From JBCBWG01 sp964579305 (GTDB taxonomy: Bacteria; Pseudomonadota; Alphaproteobacteria; Rhizobiales; Hyphomicrobiaceae): a stretch of 7,311 bases of DNA. Position numbers and translations under genes: made by a program. The notes under the pieces are model-generated. The model made no database searches and had not been told where the DNA came from. It was given only the letters and a program-made list of their open reading frames with translations. Each line of letters opens with the position of its first letter. Position 1 is the first letter of the stretch. The stretch covers positions 1 to 7,311 of the forward strand of contig CAZOGY010000154.1 in the NCBI GenBank assembly GCA_964579305.1, read 5' to 3'. This document shows positions 1 through 5,738 of this stretch, piece after piece.

Positions 1-138
1 GCGATCGCCGCGCGCGCATCGCAGGCAAGCTGAAAGCAAAGCTTGGTTTGACGTCTGATGCCATCCGCAGTGTGCTGCGTGCTGGGGACGGATGCAGTGC
101 TTTCAGCGCAATTCTTTGGGAAACGAGACGGTGCTGCC
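1..138 (+). other. Left edge, possible tail of an upstream gene
   Basis: No complete gene lies here. One forward frame (codons starting at base 3) stays open from the window edge to a TGA at 168-170, which would overlap the mch start. Its first part (..RIAGKLKAKLGL..) looks protein-like, while its end is rich in Cys and Trp and does not. A second frame stops at 56-58. Neither tail resembles a family I recognise. In particular it does not look like the C-terminus of the malyl-CoA lyase that often accompanies mch. The segment may be the end of an upstream gene plus the mch leader. Which frame is real cannot be decided without the sequence further left. Confidence 0.3.
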
Positions 139-1191
139 ATGACCAAGACGTCGCCGGGCAATTTTTTTGAAGATTTTGCCGTTGGGCAGATCCTCAAACA
201 CGCAACGCCGCGCACGCTCACATATGGCGATATTGCCGTTTATAATGCCCTTTATGGGGCGCGCTTTGCCGTGCAATCGTCCCGCGCTTTCGCGGAGCAG
301 CTCGGTTACCGTGACGCGCCGGTCGATGATCTGCTGGTGTTCCATACCGTGTTTGGCAAAACGGTGCCGGACATTTCGCTGAATGCGGTCGCCAACTTGG
401 GGTATGCCGAATGCCGTTTCGTGGCGCCGGTTTTCGCGGGTGACACGCTAAGTGCCGTTTCTGAAGTGATTGGCGTCAAGGAAAACTCGAACGGAAAGAC
501 CGGTGTTGTCTACGTCCGGTCGGAAGGCCGCAATCAGCACGATGACGTCGTCCTGCGTTACGTCCGCTGGGTGATGGTCAATAAGCGGGATGCTGCGGCT
601 CCGGCGCCGACCACGGTTGTGCCCGACGTCGCCGAGGCCGTTTCAGCCGCCGACCTCGCGCCGGCCGTGCCGCAATTTGAGCCGGATCGCTACGACGTCG
701 CGCTTTCAGGATCCCCGCACCGCTGGGACGATTACGCGGTCGGTGAACGCATTGACCACGTGGATGGCGTCACGCTTGAGGAAGCCGAGCATCAACTTGC
801 GACGCGGCTGTATCAAAACACGGCAAAAGTGCATTTTAATCAGCATGAACAAGGCGCTGGGCGGTTTGGCCGGCGATTGGTCTATGGTGGGGTCGTTATC
901 TCGCTTGCACGCGCGATCTCATTTAACGGACTTGCCAACGCATTTCGTATTGCAGCCATCAACGGCGGACGGCATGTCGCGCCGGCCTTTGCCGGAGACA
1001 CAATTTATGCGTGGTCGGAAATCGTTGACCGCGCTGAGATTCCCGGCCGCAACGATATCGGCGCGCTGCGCACGAGGTTGATTGCGACGAAAGACATGCC
1101 GTGTCGCGACTTTCCATACCAGGACGAAGACGGCAAATATGCTGCTGGCGTGATCCTAGATCTCGATCTATGGCTTTTGTTGCCGCGTTAA
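139..1191 (+). CDS. mch: Mesaconyl-CoA hydratase (beta-methylmalyl-CoA dehydratase), MaoC family
   Basis: This 350-residue cytoplasmic enzyme interconverts mesaconyl-CoA and beta-methylmalyl-CoA in the ethylmalonyl-CoA pathway for acetyl-CoA assimilation. It has two MaoC-type hotdog halves, roughly residues 5-155 and 190-345, joined by an Ala/Pro-rich linker. From memory, stretches such as PGNFFEDF near the start, APVDDLLVFH, GKTVPD(I/V)SLNAVANLGYAE and NSNGKTGVVYVR closely match the Rhodobacter mesaconyl-CoA hydratase, and the length fits (about 345). The second half has YQNTAKVHFNQH (H232, N234, H236), followed by RLVYGGVVISLARA, where MaoC enzymes carry their hydratase residues. The ATG at 139 is chosen because the family starts MTK..PGNFFEDF. 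The in-frame ATG at 58 would add 27 unrelated residues. The ribosome binding site is weak (GAGACGG before the ATG). The sdh genes lie downstream, which suits a pathway that ends in succinyl-CoA. General MaoC function is certain; the exact substrate is inferred from similarity. Confidence 0.9.
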   Translation: MTKTSPGNFFEDFAVGQILKHATPRTLTYGDIAVYNALYGARFAVQSSRAFAEQLGYRDAPVDDLLVFHTVFGKTVPDISLNAVANLGYAECRFVAPVFAGDTLSAVSEVIGVKENSNGKTGVVYVRSEGRNQHDDVVLRYVRWVMVNKRDAAAPAPTTVVPDVAEAVSAADLAPAVPQFEPDRYDVALSGSPHRWDDYAVGERIDHVDGVTLEEAEHQLATRLYQNTAKVHFNQHEQGAGRFGRRLVYGGVVISLARAISFNGLANAFRIAAINGGRHVAPAFAGDTIYAWSEIVDRAEIPGRNDIGALRTRLIATKDMPCRDFPYQDEDGKYAAGVILDLDLWLLLPR

Positions 1192-1206
1192 CCTTTCCGA
1201 AATGTG

Positions 1207-1222
1207 ACAGTACCGTTACTGT
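1207..1222. promoter_or_regulatory. Perfect inverted repeat, operator-like or small hairpin
   Basis: ACAGTA-CCGT-TACTGT is a perfect 6-base inverted repeat with a 4-base centre, starting 16 bases after the mch stop codon. It is followed at once by a second short repeat (CGCAT-CGA-ATGCG, about 1225-1237). The size suits a dimeric repressor site or a short RNA stem. No T run follows, so it is not a standard intrinsic terminator. No regulator is encoded in the window, and the assignment is inference only. Confidence 0.3.
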
Positions 1223-1366
1223 GGCGCATCGAATGCGGCGCAATTCCCCGTTCGTTGTGTAAGGTGACCGTCGGAATGAATCTGCGGCGGTATGCGACTT
1301 GAGCGGCGGTTTTGGTGAGCGAACGGTTTTCAGGTGATCGTGCGCCGGCCGGCCGCGTATTGGACA

Positions 1367-1391
1367 GCGTGCGCGTGACCATCACGCACGC
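1367..1391. other. Imperfect hairpin before the oxidoreductase gene
   Basis: GCGTGA-CCA-TCACGC forms a perfect 6-base stem with a 3-base loop. A further GCGT/ACGC pairing is reached across a 2-base bulge, giving about 10 base pairs in all. It lies about 85 bases before the next gene. It lacks a following T run, so it could be a weak or Rho-assisted terminator for mch, a leader structure, or chance in GC-rich DNA. Confidence 0.25.
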
Positions 1392-1473
1392 CCGGACTGC
1401 GATCGCGCGGCTGCCGGTTTCATGAAGCTGTGCCCGTGGGGGGCGACGGCGGCATTCCCGATGCCGCAGATGA

Positions 1474-2475
1474 ATGGGGACGGGATTGACGCACCGTGTG
1501 GCTGTGATCGGGGCGGGGCTGGCCGGACTTGCGTGCGCGCGGGTCCTGCGAAAGGCCGGTTGTTATGTTGAGTTATTCGAACGCGATCAGACAATTGCTG
1601 GCCGGATGGGGACGTTGCGCGTTGGCGTGACGTCGTTCGACCATGGCGCGCAGTACATCACCGCGCGTTCGACCGAGTTCCGAAAGTATCTGCAAGAGCT
1701 GGCCTCCACCGGTTATGCGCGGACGTGGGAGCCGGCGATCGCGAACGACGCGGAAGGCGGTGGACGTCTCTTGCCGTGGTACGTGGGCACGCCTGGCATG
1801 TCGGCCGTTGTGCGTCCGCTGGCGGAGAGCGTCCGCGTCAACACGCGACGCGAGCTGCATACGATCAAGCGCGGGGCAAAGGGCTGGCAGCTTTGGTTTG
1901 CCGACGGCAGTGACGAGGGGCCGTTTGCTGCCGTCGCGGTTGCCGTGCCGGCCCCAGAGGCGATGCTGCTGCTTGGGCCGCTGACGGAGATGGCCGATAC
2001 GTTATCTGCGGTCCGGCTTTCGCCGTGTTGGGCGGTTGCCATCCAGATTGAGAGCCACGTTCTGCCTGATCTCGACGTGTTCTCTGACATGTCGCAAGTC
2101 GTCCGGTGGGTCAGCCGCAACAACTCCAAGCCAGGGCGGCCTTCGCGCGGCGATCACATCGTGGTGCACGCTTCGCAGGCGTTCAGCCGCGAAACCGAGG
2201 ATGAGGACCCAGAGTCGATCGCCGAGGTGATGTGGAACGAAGTCTGCCACGTTCTCAATCTGCCGCCGGTTCGGCCCGCAGCGATGTCGGCGCATTTGTG
2301 GAAACACGGTTTGGTGGAGGTCCCGCTCGGCGAGCGATATCTATTCTCAAGCGCACACCGGGTCGGTGTTGCTGGTGATTGGTGCTGGGGCCGGCTGGGT
2401 GAACACGCATTTGAAAGCGGGATCGGGCTCGGCAATGCAATTGTTGGGGCGCTGCAGGATTTCACGCCGCGCTGA
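1474..2475 (+). CDS. Renalase-like FAD/NAD(P)-binding oxidoreductase (COG3380 type)
   Basis: This 333-residue protein has an N-terminal Rossmann fold: RVAVIGAGLAGLACARVLR with the GxGxxG glycines at 13, 15 and 18, an acidic residue (E36) ending the second strand, then AGRMGT (43-47) and FDHGAQYIT (55-63). This is the pattern of the renalase and amine-oxidase superfamily. The C-terminus VAGDWCWGR..EHAFESGIGLGNAI (G301, D302) is the second FAD-contacting motif. There is no signal peptide or membrane segment, so it is probably cytoplasmic. Characterised bacterial renalases oxidise mis-reduced isomers of NAD(P)H; whether this protein does so is unknown, and other amine or quinol substrates are possible. 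The start is uncertain. ATG 1474 has no clear Shine-Dalgarno sequence, whereas an in-frame TTG at 1486 follows GGGGA by five bases and would begin MTHRVAVIGAG, a more typical start. It lies between mch and sdh on the same strand but is separated from both by about 280-290 bases, so it is probably its own transcription unit. Confidence 0.8.
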   Translation: MGTGLTHRVAVIGAGLAGLACARVLRKAGCYVELFERDQTIAGRMGTLRVGVTSFDHGAQYITARSTEFRKYLQELASTGYARTWEPAIANDAEGGGRLLPWYVGTPGMSAVVRPLAESVRVNTRRELHTIKRGAKGWQLWFADGSDEGPFAAVAVAVPAPEAMLLLGPLTEMADTLSAVRLSPCWAVAIQIESHVLPDLDVFSDMSQVVRWVSRNNSKPGRPSRGDHIVVHASQAFSRETEDEDPESIAEVMWNEVCHVLNLPPVRPAAMSAHLWKHGLVEVPLGERYLFSSAHRVGVAGDWCWGRLGEHAFESGIGLGNAIVGALQDFTPR

Positions 2476-2524
2476 GATGTCGTTTGCCAGCCCGCCCGGC
2501 CACAGGATGGGTTTGCGCGACCAC

Positions 2525-2555
2525 TTGAATGATCGTGTGGGCGGTACTCTATCAT
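2525..2555 (+). promoter_or_regulatory. Candidate sigma-70 promoter for sdhCDA
   Basis: TTGAAT (2525-2530) resembles a -35 box. It is followed after 19 bases by TATCAT (2550-2555), or after 18 bases by CTATCA, as a -10 box. It is the best pair I see between the previous gene and sdhC, and it would start transcription near 2562. The spacing is slightly long and the match is only moderate, so a transcript-start map is needed to place it. Confidence 0.35.
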
Positions 2556-2664
2556 GTTGGAAATAGAGCAATCTCACCTGATCTGCGAACCGCAAGGCGG
2601 ATCGGTAAGATCGCATATCTCTCCAAGCCCGTTGTTTTGGCGACCGCGCAGCCAGAGCGTTCTA

Positions 2665-2685
2665 GAGGCCGCGCAATTCGGCCTC
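2665..2685 (+). other. Leader stem-loop 1 upstream of sdhC
   Basis: GAGGCCG and CGGCCTC form a perfect 7-base stem around the 7-base loop CGCAATT. No T run follows. It lies about 85 bases upstream of the sdhC start codon in the presumed leader. Confidence 0.35.
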
Positions 2686-2687
2686 AT

Positions 2688-2700
2688 GGCGCGATGCGCC
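2688..2700 (+). other. Leader stem-loop 2 upstream of sdhC
   Basis: GGCGC-GAT-GCGCC is a perfect 5-base stem with a 3-base loop, two bases after the previous stem. The two could stack in an RNA. Short GC stems also occur by chance in DNA of this composition. Confidence 0.3.
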
Positions 2701-2716
2701 CTTCCGCTCATTGCTG

Positions 2717-2756
2717 GTCATGTTGCAGCGCGTTAGTAAGTCGCAACACCGCTGAC
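2717..2756 (+). other. Leader stem-loop 3 abutting the sdhC ribosome binding site
   Basis: GTCATGTTGC (2717-2726) pairs with GCAACA (2743-2748) and, across a 4-base bulge, with TGAC (2753-2756). This makes ten base pairs around a 16-base loop. The last paired base is immediately followed by the ribosome binding site GAGGAG (2757-2762), so folding could affect ribosome access to sdhC. It is visible as an inverted repeat; any regulatory role is inference. Confidence 0.35.
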
Positions 2757-2768
2757 GAGGAGCCAATC

Positions 2769-3170
2769 ATGGCGCAGGCAGAGCTGCCATCGGCCGAGGA
2801 CAACCGGCCTCTTTCACCGCATCTGCAAGTCTATGCAATGCGCATTAACATGGCGATGTCGATCGTCCACCGCATCACGGGCGTGGCGCTGTATGCCGGC
2901 ACTTTGCTTGTTGCGTGGTGGTTGATCGCGGCAGCGACCGGCCCGGCATATTACGCATTCGTGACCGATCTAATGGGCAGCATCCCTGGGCGGATTGTCC
3001 TGATCGGCTACACTTGGGCGCTGTTGCATCACATGTTTGGCGGGATCAGACATTTCGTGTGGGACACCGGACACGGCTTCGCGCTGGGCACGGTTGACGC
3101 AATGTGCTGGGCGTCGGTGATTGGGTCCGTGCTGATCACAGCGGTATTGTGGGTCGTCTTCGGTTTCTGA
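2769..3170 (+). CDS. sdhC: Succinate dehydrogenase cytochrome b556 subunit
   Basis: SdhC is one of two membrane anchors of complex II; it helps bind haem b and ubiquinone. The protein has 133 residues, the usual size. RPLSPHLQVY (13-22) is the family's N-terminal signature. SIVHRITG (31-38) supplies S31 and R35, matching the E. coli quinone-site residues S27 and R31. HHMFGGIRHFVWD (87-99) contains H88, matching the haem ligand H84 of E. coli, and H95, matching H91. Three membrane helices are expected at about 28-55, 65-92 and 107-131. The ATG at 2769 is preceded by GAGGAG at six bases and gives the family's normal N-terminus. The frame is open a further 80 codons upstream, but those residues are unrelated to SdhC. 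This is the first gene of the sdhCDA unit. The gap to sdhD is unusually long at 98 bases. Confidence 0.97.
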   Translation: MAQAELPSAEDNRPLSPHLQVYAMRINMAMSIVHRITGVALYAGTLLVAWWLIAAATGPAYYAFVTDLMGSIPGRIVLIGYTWALLHHMFGGIRHFVWDTGHGFALGTVDAMCWASVIGSVLITAVLWVVFGF

Positions 3171-3210
3171 TCGGACTGAGCCGCGCTGCGAATTGAGTTT
3201 TGTTCGGCAT

Positions 3211-3236
3211 GCACCGTGCGGTTCAATCGTCGGTGC
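3211..3236 (+). other. Inverted repeat in the sdhC-sdhD gap
   Basis: GCACCG and CGGTGC are perfect complements separated by 14 bases, inside the 98-base gap between sdhC and sdhD. A tighter overlapping repeat, CGGTG-CT-CACCG, follows at 3231-3242. No T run follows, so it is not an intrinsic terminator. It might be an RNA processing or stability element, or it may be chance. Confidence 0.25.
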
Positions 3237-3268
3237 TCACCGCGACGCCGCCAAAGGGACGTGAGACG

Positions 3269-3649
3269 ATGAAAATGAGAACGCCGCTGAAAACGGTCCG
3301 CCGTTATGGTTCGGCCCATGAGGGTGCGGATCACTTTTGGACCCAGCGGTTGACCGCGGTCGCCAATATGGTCCTTGCCATCGCATTCATTGCGTTGATC
3401 ATTTCGCTGAACGGCGCTGATTATGCGACCGCGCAAGCGACAATCGCGAACCCATTCGTAGCTCTGCTGCTGCTGCTGTTCGTGTTGTCGGGCACATACC
3501 ACATGAAACTCGGCATGCAGGTCGTGATCGAGGACTACATCTCCAGTGAAGGGTCCAAGATCGTTCTGTTGATGCTGAACACGTTCTTTGCGGTCGCGGT
3601 CGGTCTGGCCTGCGTCTACGCCATCCTCAAAATCAGCTTCGGGAACTAA
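3269..3649 (+). CDS. sdhD: Succinate dehydrogenase hydrophobic membrane anchor subunit
   Basis: SdhD is the second membrane anchor of complex II, sharing haem b and the ubiquinone site with SdhC. The protein has 126 residues. The N-terminus MKMRTPLKTVRRYGSAHEG, followed by HFWTQRLTAVA (22-32), is typical of alphaproteobacterial SdhD. H78 in YHMKLGMQVVIEDY matches the E. coli haem ligand H71. D89 and Y90 match D82 and the quinone-contacting Y83, with identical spacing. Three membrane helices are expected at about 31-48, 62-83 and 97-120. The second includes five Leu residues encoded by five CTG codons in a row (3464-3478). The ATG at 3269 is chosen for the family N-terminus and for AAAGGGA about nine bases upstream. 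The frame is open back to 3200, but those 23 residues are not SdhD-like. A second ATG at 3275 (MRTPL) is also possible. The stop lies six bases before sdhA. Confidence 0.95.
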   Translation: MKMRTPLKTVRRYGSAHEGADHFWTQRLTAVANMVLAIAFIALIISLNGADYATAQATIANPFVALLLLLFVLSGTYHMKLGMQVVIEDYISSEGSKIVLLMLNTFFAVAVGLACVYAILKISFGN

Positions 3650-3655
3650 AGCACC

Positions 3656-5521
3656 ATGGCAGTGAACGGCAACGGCAAAGCCAACGGTTCGGCAAACGGC
3701 TCGGGGCACGGTGCACCCGGCGTCAATGGCCGGGCCTACGAAATCACCGACCACACCTATGATGTCGTGGTCGTGGGGGCCGGCGGCGCTGGTCTGCGTG
3801 CAACGCTTGGCGCGGCGCAAGCCGGTTTGCGGACGGCCTGCATAACGAAGGTTTTCCCGACCCGTTCCCACACGGTCGCAGCGCAAGGCGGTGTCGCCGC
3901 CGCGCTCGGCAACATGGGTGCCGATGATTGGCGCTGGCACATGTATGACACGGTCAAAGGGTCTGACTGGCTCGGCGATCAAGATGCCATTGAGTATCTT
4001 TGCCGGCATGCGCCCGAAGCGGTTTACGAACTTGAGCACTTCGGTGTGCCGTTTTCGCGGACCGAAGATGGGCGGATCTACCAGCGCCCGTTCGGTGGCA
4101 TGACCACGAACTACGGCGAAGGCCCTGCTGCGCAGCGGACGTGCGCGGCGGCGGACCGGACCGGCCACGCGATGCTCCACACGCTTTACGGTCAATCGCT
4201 GCGCCACGCGGCGGAGTTCTTTATTGAGTACTTTGCGATCGATCTGATCATGGATCAGGAAGGCGCTTGCCGTGGCGTGGTCGCCATGAGCTTGGAAGAT
4301 GGCACGATCCATCGCTTCCGCGCGAAGAAGACGGTGCTTGCAACCGGCGGCTACGGTCGCGCTTACTTCTCGTGCACATCGGCGCACACATGTACGGGCG
4401 ATGGCAACGCGATGGTGCTGCGTGCCGGTCTGCCGCTGCAGGACATGGAGTTTGTGCAGTTCCACCCAACCGGGATTTATGGCGCGGGCGTCTTGATCAC
4501 CGAGGGTTCGCGCGGTGAAGGCGGCTATCTGACGAACTCCGAAGGTGAGCGTTTCATGGAGCGCTATGCGCCGAGCGCCAAAGACCTGGCGTCGCGCGAT
4601 GTCGTTTCACGGTCCATGACGATCGAGATCCGCGAAGGCCGCGGCGTCGGTCCCAACAAGGATCACATCTTTTTGCACCTGGACCACCTTGATCCAAAGA
4701 TCCTGGCTGAGCGCCTGCCGGGTATCACTGAGAGTGCGAAGATCTTTTCTGGCGTTGACGTGCGCCGGGAGCCGATCCCGGTGCTACCGACCGTTCACTA
4801 CAACATGGGCGGTATCCCAACGAATTATCACGGCGAGGTCCTGACGCTCAAAAACGGCGATCCAGACCACGTCGTGCCTGGCCTGATGGCGATTGGCGAG
4901 GCGGCGTGTGTGTCGGTTCACGGCGCGAACCGCCTGGGGTCGAACTCGCTGATTGACTTGGTGGTGTTCGGCCGTGCTGCCGGCCTGCGCTGCGGCGAGA
5001 CGATAGAAGCTGGGGCCTCGCAGCCGGAACTGCCGACCGATTCTGCCGAGCTTGCCCTGTCTCGGCTTGATCGTTACCGCCATGCCGACGGTGATACGCC
5101 AACGGCGGCCATGCGCCTGGAAATGCAGAAAGTGATGCAGAACAACTGCGCGGTGTTCCGCGACGGCGACGTTCTCGACGAAGGCGTTCGCGAGATCACG
5201 CAGGTTTGGAAATCGCTGCCGTCGATCCGCGTGAACGACAAATCGATGATCTGGAACTCGGATCTGGTTGAGGCGCTTGAGTATGACAACCTCATCGCAC
5301 AGGCGTCCGTGACGGTGGCCAGCGCGGCAAACCGCAAGGAAAGCCGTGGTGCTCACGCCCGCGAGGATTTCCCGGATCGCGATGATGGGGAGTGGATGAA
5401 GCACACGCTTGCCTGGATCGATGAGGCCAATGCGGACGTGATCATCGACTACCGGCCTGTGCACAGCTTCACGATGACCAACGAAGTCTCCTACATCGAG
5501 CCAAAGGCGCGCGTTTACTGA
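3656..5521 (+). CDS. sdhA: Succinate dehydrogenase flavoprotein subunit
   Basis: SdhA oxidises succinate to fumarate on covalently bound FAD and passes electrons to SdhB, on the cytoplasmic face of the membrane. The protein has 621 residues (E. coli 588). The FAD-binding motif is YDVVVVGAGGAGLRA (35-49). The covalent FAD attachment is H72 in RSHTVAAQGG (E. coli H45). Succinate-site residues are all present: H270 in FHPTG, T282, R314 in SRDVVSRS (E. coli R286, the proton-delivering Arg), H381 and R426 in HGANRLGSNSL. The C-terminus ends PKARVY as in relatives. The odd part is the N-terminus: residues 4-25 are almost only Asn, Gly, Ser, Ala and Lys, so the protein begins some 20-27 residues before the usual first strand. 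No in-frame start codon occurs between GTG 3662 and the FAD motif, so the tail should be translated. It starts six bases after sdhD, so the two are cotranscribed and probably translationally coupled. A terminator follows. Confidence 0.98.
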   Translation: MAVNGNGKANGSANGSGHGAPGVNGRAYEITDHTYDVVVVGAGGAGLRATLGAAQAGLRTACITKVFPTRSHTVAAQGGVAAALGNMGADDWRWHMYDTVKGSDWLGDQDAIEYLCRHAPEAVYELEHFGVPFSRTEDGRIYQRPFGGMTTNYGEGPAAQRTCAAADRTGHAMLHTLYGQSLRHAAEFFIEYFAIDLIMDQEGACRGVVAMSLEDGTIHRFRAKKTVLATGGYGRAYFSCTSAHTCTGDGNAMVLRAGLPLQDMEFVQFHPTGIYGAGVLITEGSRGEGGYLTNSEGERFMERYAPSAKDLASRDVVSRSMTIEIREGRGVGPNKDHIFLHLDHLDPKILAERLPGITESAKIFSGVDVRREPIPVLPTVHYNMGGIPTNYHGEVLTLKNGDPDHVVPGLMAIGEAACVSVHGANRLGSNSLIDLVVFGRAAGLRCGETIEAGASQPELPTDSAELALSRLDRYRHADGDTPTAAMRLEMQKVMQNNCAVFRDGDVLDEGVREITQVWKSLPSIRVNDKSMIWNSDLVEALEYDNLIAQASVTVASAANRKESRGAHAREDFPDRDDGEWMKHTLAWIDEANADVIIDYRPVHSFTMTNEVSYIEPKARVY

Positions 5522-5579
5522 ACCGCGTTTGGGTTGTGCCGTTGGGTTCCGCCCAATCGCTGGACAGGTGTTGAGCATC

Positions 5580-5610
5580 AATGCCGGGTCGCGCGCGACC
5601 CGGCATTTTT
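5580..5610 (+). terminator. Intrinsic terminator after sdhA
   Basis: The arm ATGCCGGGTCGCG (5581-5593) is followed directly by its exact complement CGCGACCCGGCAT (5594-5606), with one more A-T pair outside (5580/5607), then a run of five T (5606-5610). This gives a GC-rich stem of about 12 base pairs with a CGCG loop. It is a textbook Rho-independent terminator, 59 bases after the sdhA stop. A weaker stem, TTGGG-TTCCG-CCCAA (5542-5556), precedes it. Its place inside what is normally one sdhCDAB operon suggests full or partial termination before sdhB. On the other strand there is no comparable T run. Confidence 0.85.
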
Positions 5611-5653
5611 GTGACCCGAGGGCCGCCCACGGGGAGATGTGCGCACGCCCGCG

Positions 5654-5682
5654 GTGACTTGCCCCGAATCCCGGCTTATGAC
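5654..5682 (+). promoter_or_regulatory. Candidate promoter for the sdhB unit
   Basis: GTGACT (5654-5659) and TATGAC (5677-5682) each match four of six bases of the -35 and -10 consensus, with the ideal 17-base spacer. Transcription would start near 5689, about 50 bases before the GTG start of the next gene and well after the terminator. The box matches are only moderate. The idea is supported mainly by the need for a promoter downstream of the terminator. Confidence 0.35.
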
Positions 5683-5719
5683 TGCGCGGACAGGCCTTCG
5701 GTCTTTGGCCGCGCAAGTC
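5680..5719 (+). other. Imperfect inverted repeat before the orphan gene
   Basis: GACTGCGCGG (5680-5689) pairs with CCGCGCAAGTC (5709-5719) with one bulged A. The 19-base interior contains GGCC. It ends eight bases before the AGGAG ribosome binding site and overlaps the candidate -10 box and start region. It could be a leader stem or a protein site; there is no T run. Confidence 0.25.
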
Positions 5720-5738
5720 CGTCATCAGGAGCACGCCC

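Larger units (their letters stand above)
1192..1473. other. Intergenic region between mch and the oxidoreductase gene
   Basis: These 282 bases hold no open frame of useful length on the + strand; the few ATGs lead to peptides of about eight residues. The region contains two small inverted repeats, at 1207-1222 and 1367-1391 (listed separately), and a GGCCGGCC palindrome near 1347-1354. I see no convincing -35/-10 pair and no hairpin followed by a T run, so both the end of the mch transcript and the start of the next one remain unplaced. Confidence 0.5.
2476..2768 (+). promoter_or_regulatory. sdh upstream region and 5' leader
   Basis: These 293 bases without a convincing gene separate the oxidoreductase gene from sdhC. 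They hold a candidate promoter (2525-2555), three successive stem-loops (2665-2685, 2688-2700, 2717-2756) and the sdhC ribosome binding site GAGGAG (2757-2762, six bases before the ATG). If the promoter is right, the transcript carries a leader of roughly 200 bases, long enough for post-transcriptional control. The sdhC frame runs open upstream to 2529, but that extension has no similarity to SdhC and is not taken as coding. Confidence 0.5.

Noticed and set aside
58..138. 27-residue N-terminal extension of Mch from an earlier ATG
   Set aside because: The extra residues are unlike the family, which begins at MTK..PGNFFEDF, so ATG 139 is preferred.
2554..2736. 60-codon frame as a leader peptide for sdhC
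   Set aside because: Its ATG overlaps the candidate -10 box, it has no good ribosome binding site, and the product has no recognisable feature.
2529..2768. 80-residue upstream extension of SdhC
   Set aside because: The standard SdhC N-terminus begins at 2769 with a GAGGAG ribosome binding site; the upstream part overlaps the candidate promoter and leader stems.
3464..3478. Five consecutive CTG codons in sdhD as a phase-variable repeat
   Set aside because: It encodes Leu in a membrane helix, where such runs are ordinary, and a whole-codon change would not shift the frame.
3029..4465. Long open frame (478 codons) on the minus strand
   Set aside because: It lies antisense to sdhC, sdhD and sdhA, which are certain. 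The translation is rich in Arg and His with no recognisable motif, and it is the usual mirror of GC-rich coding DNA.
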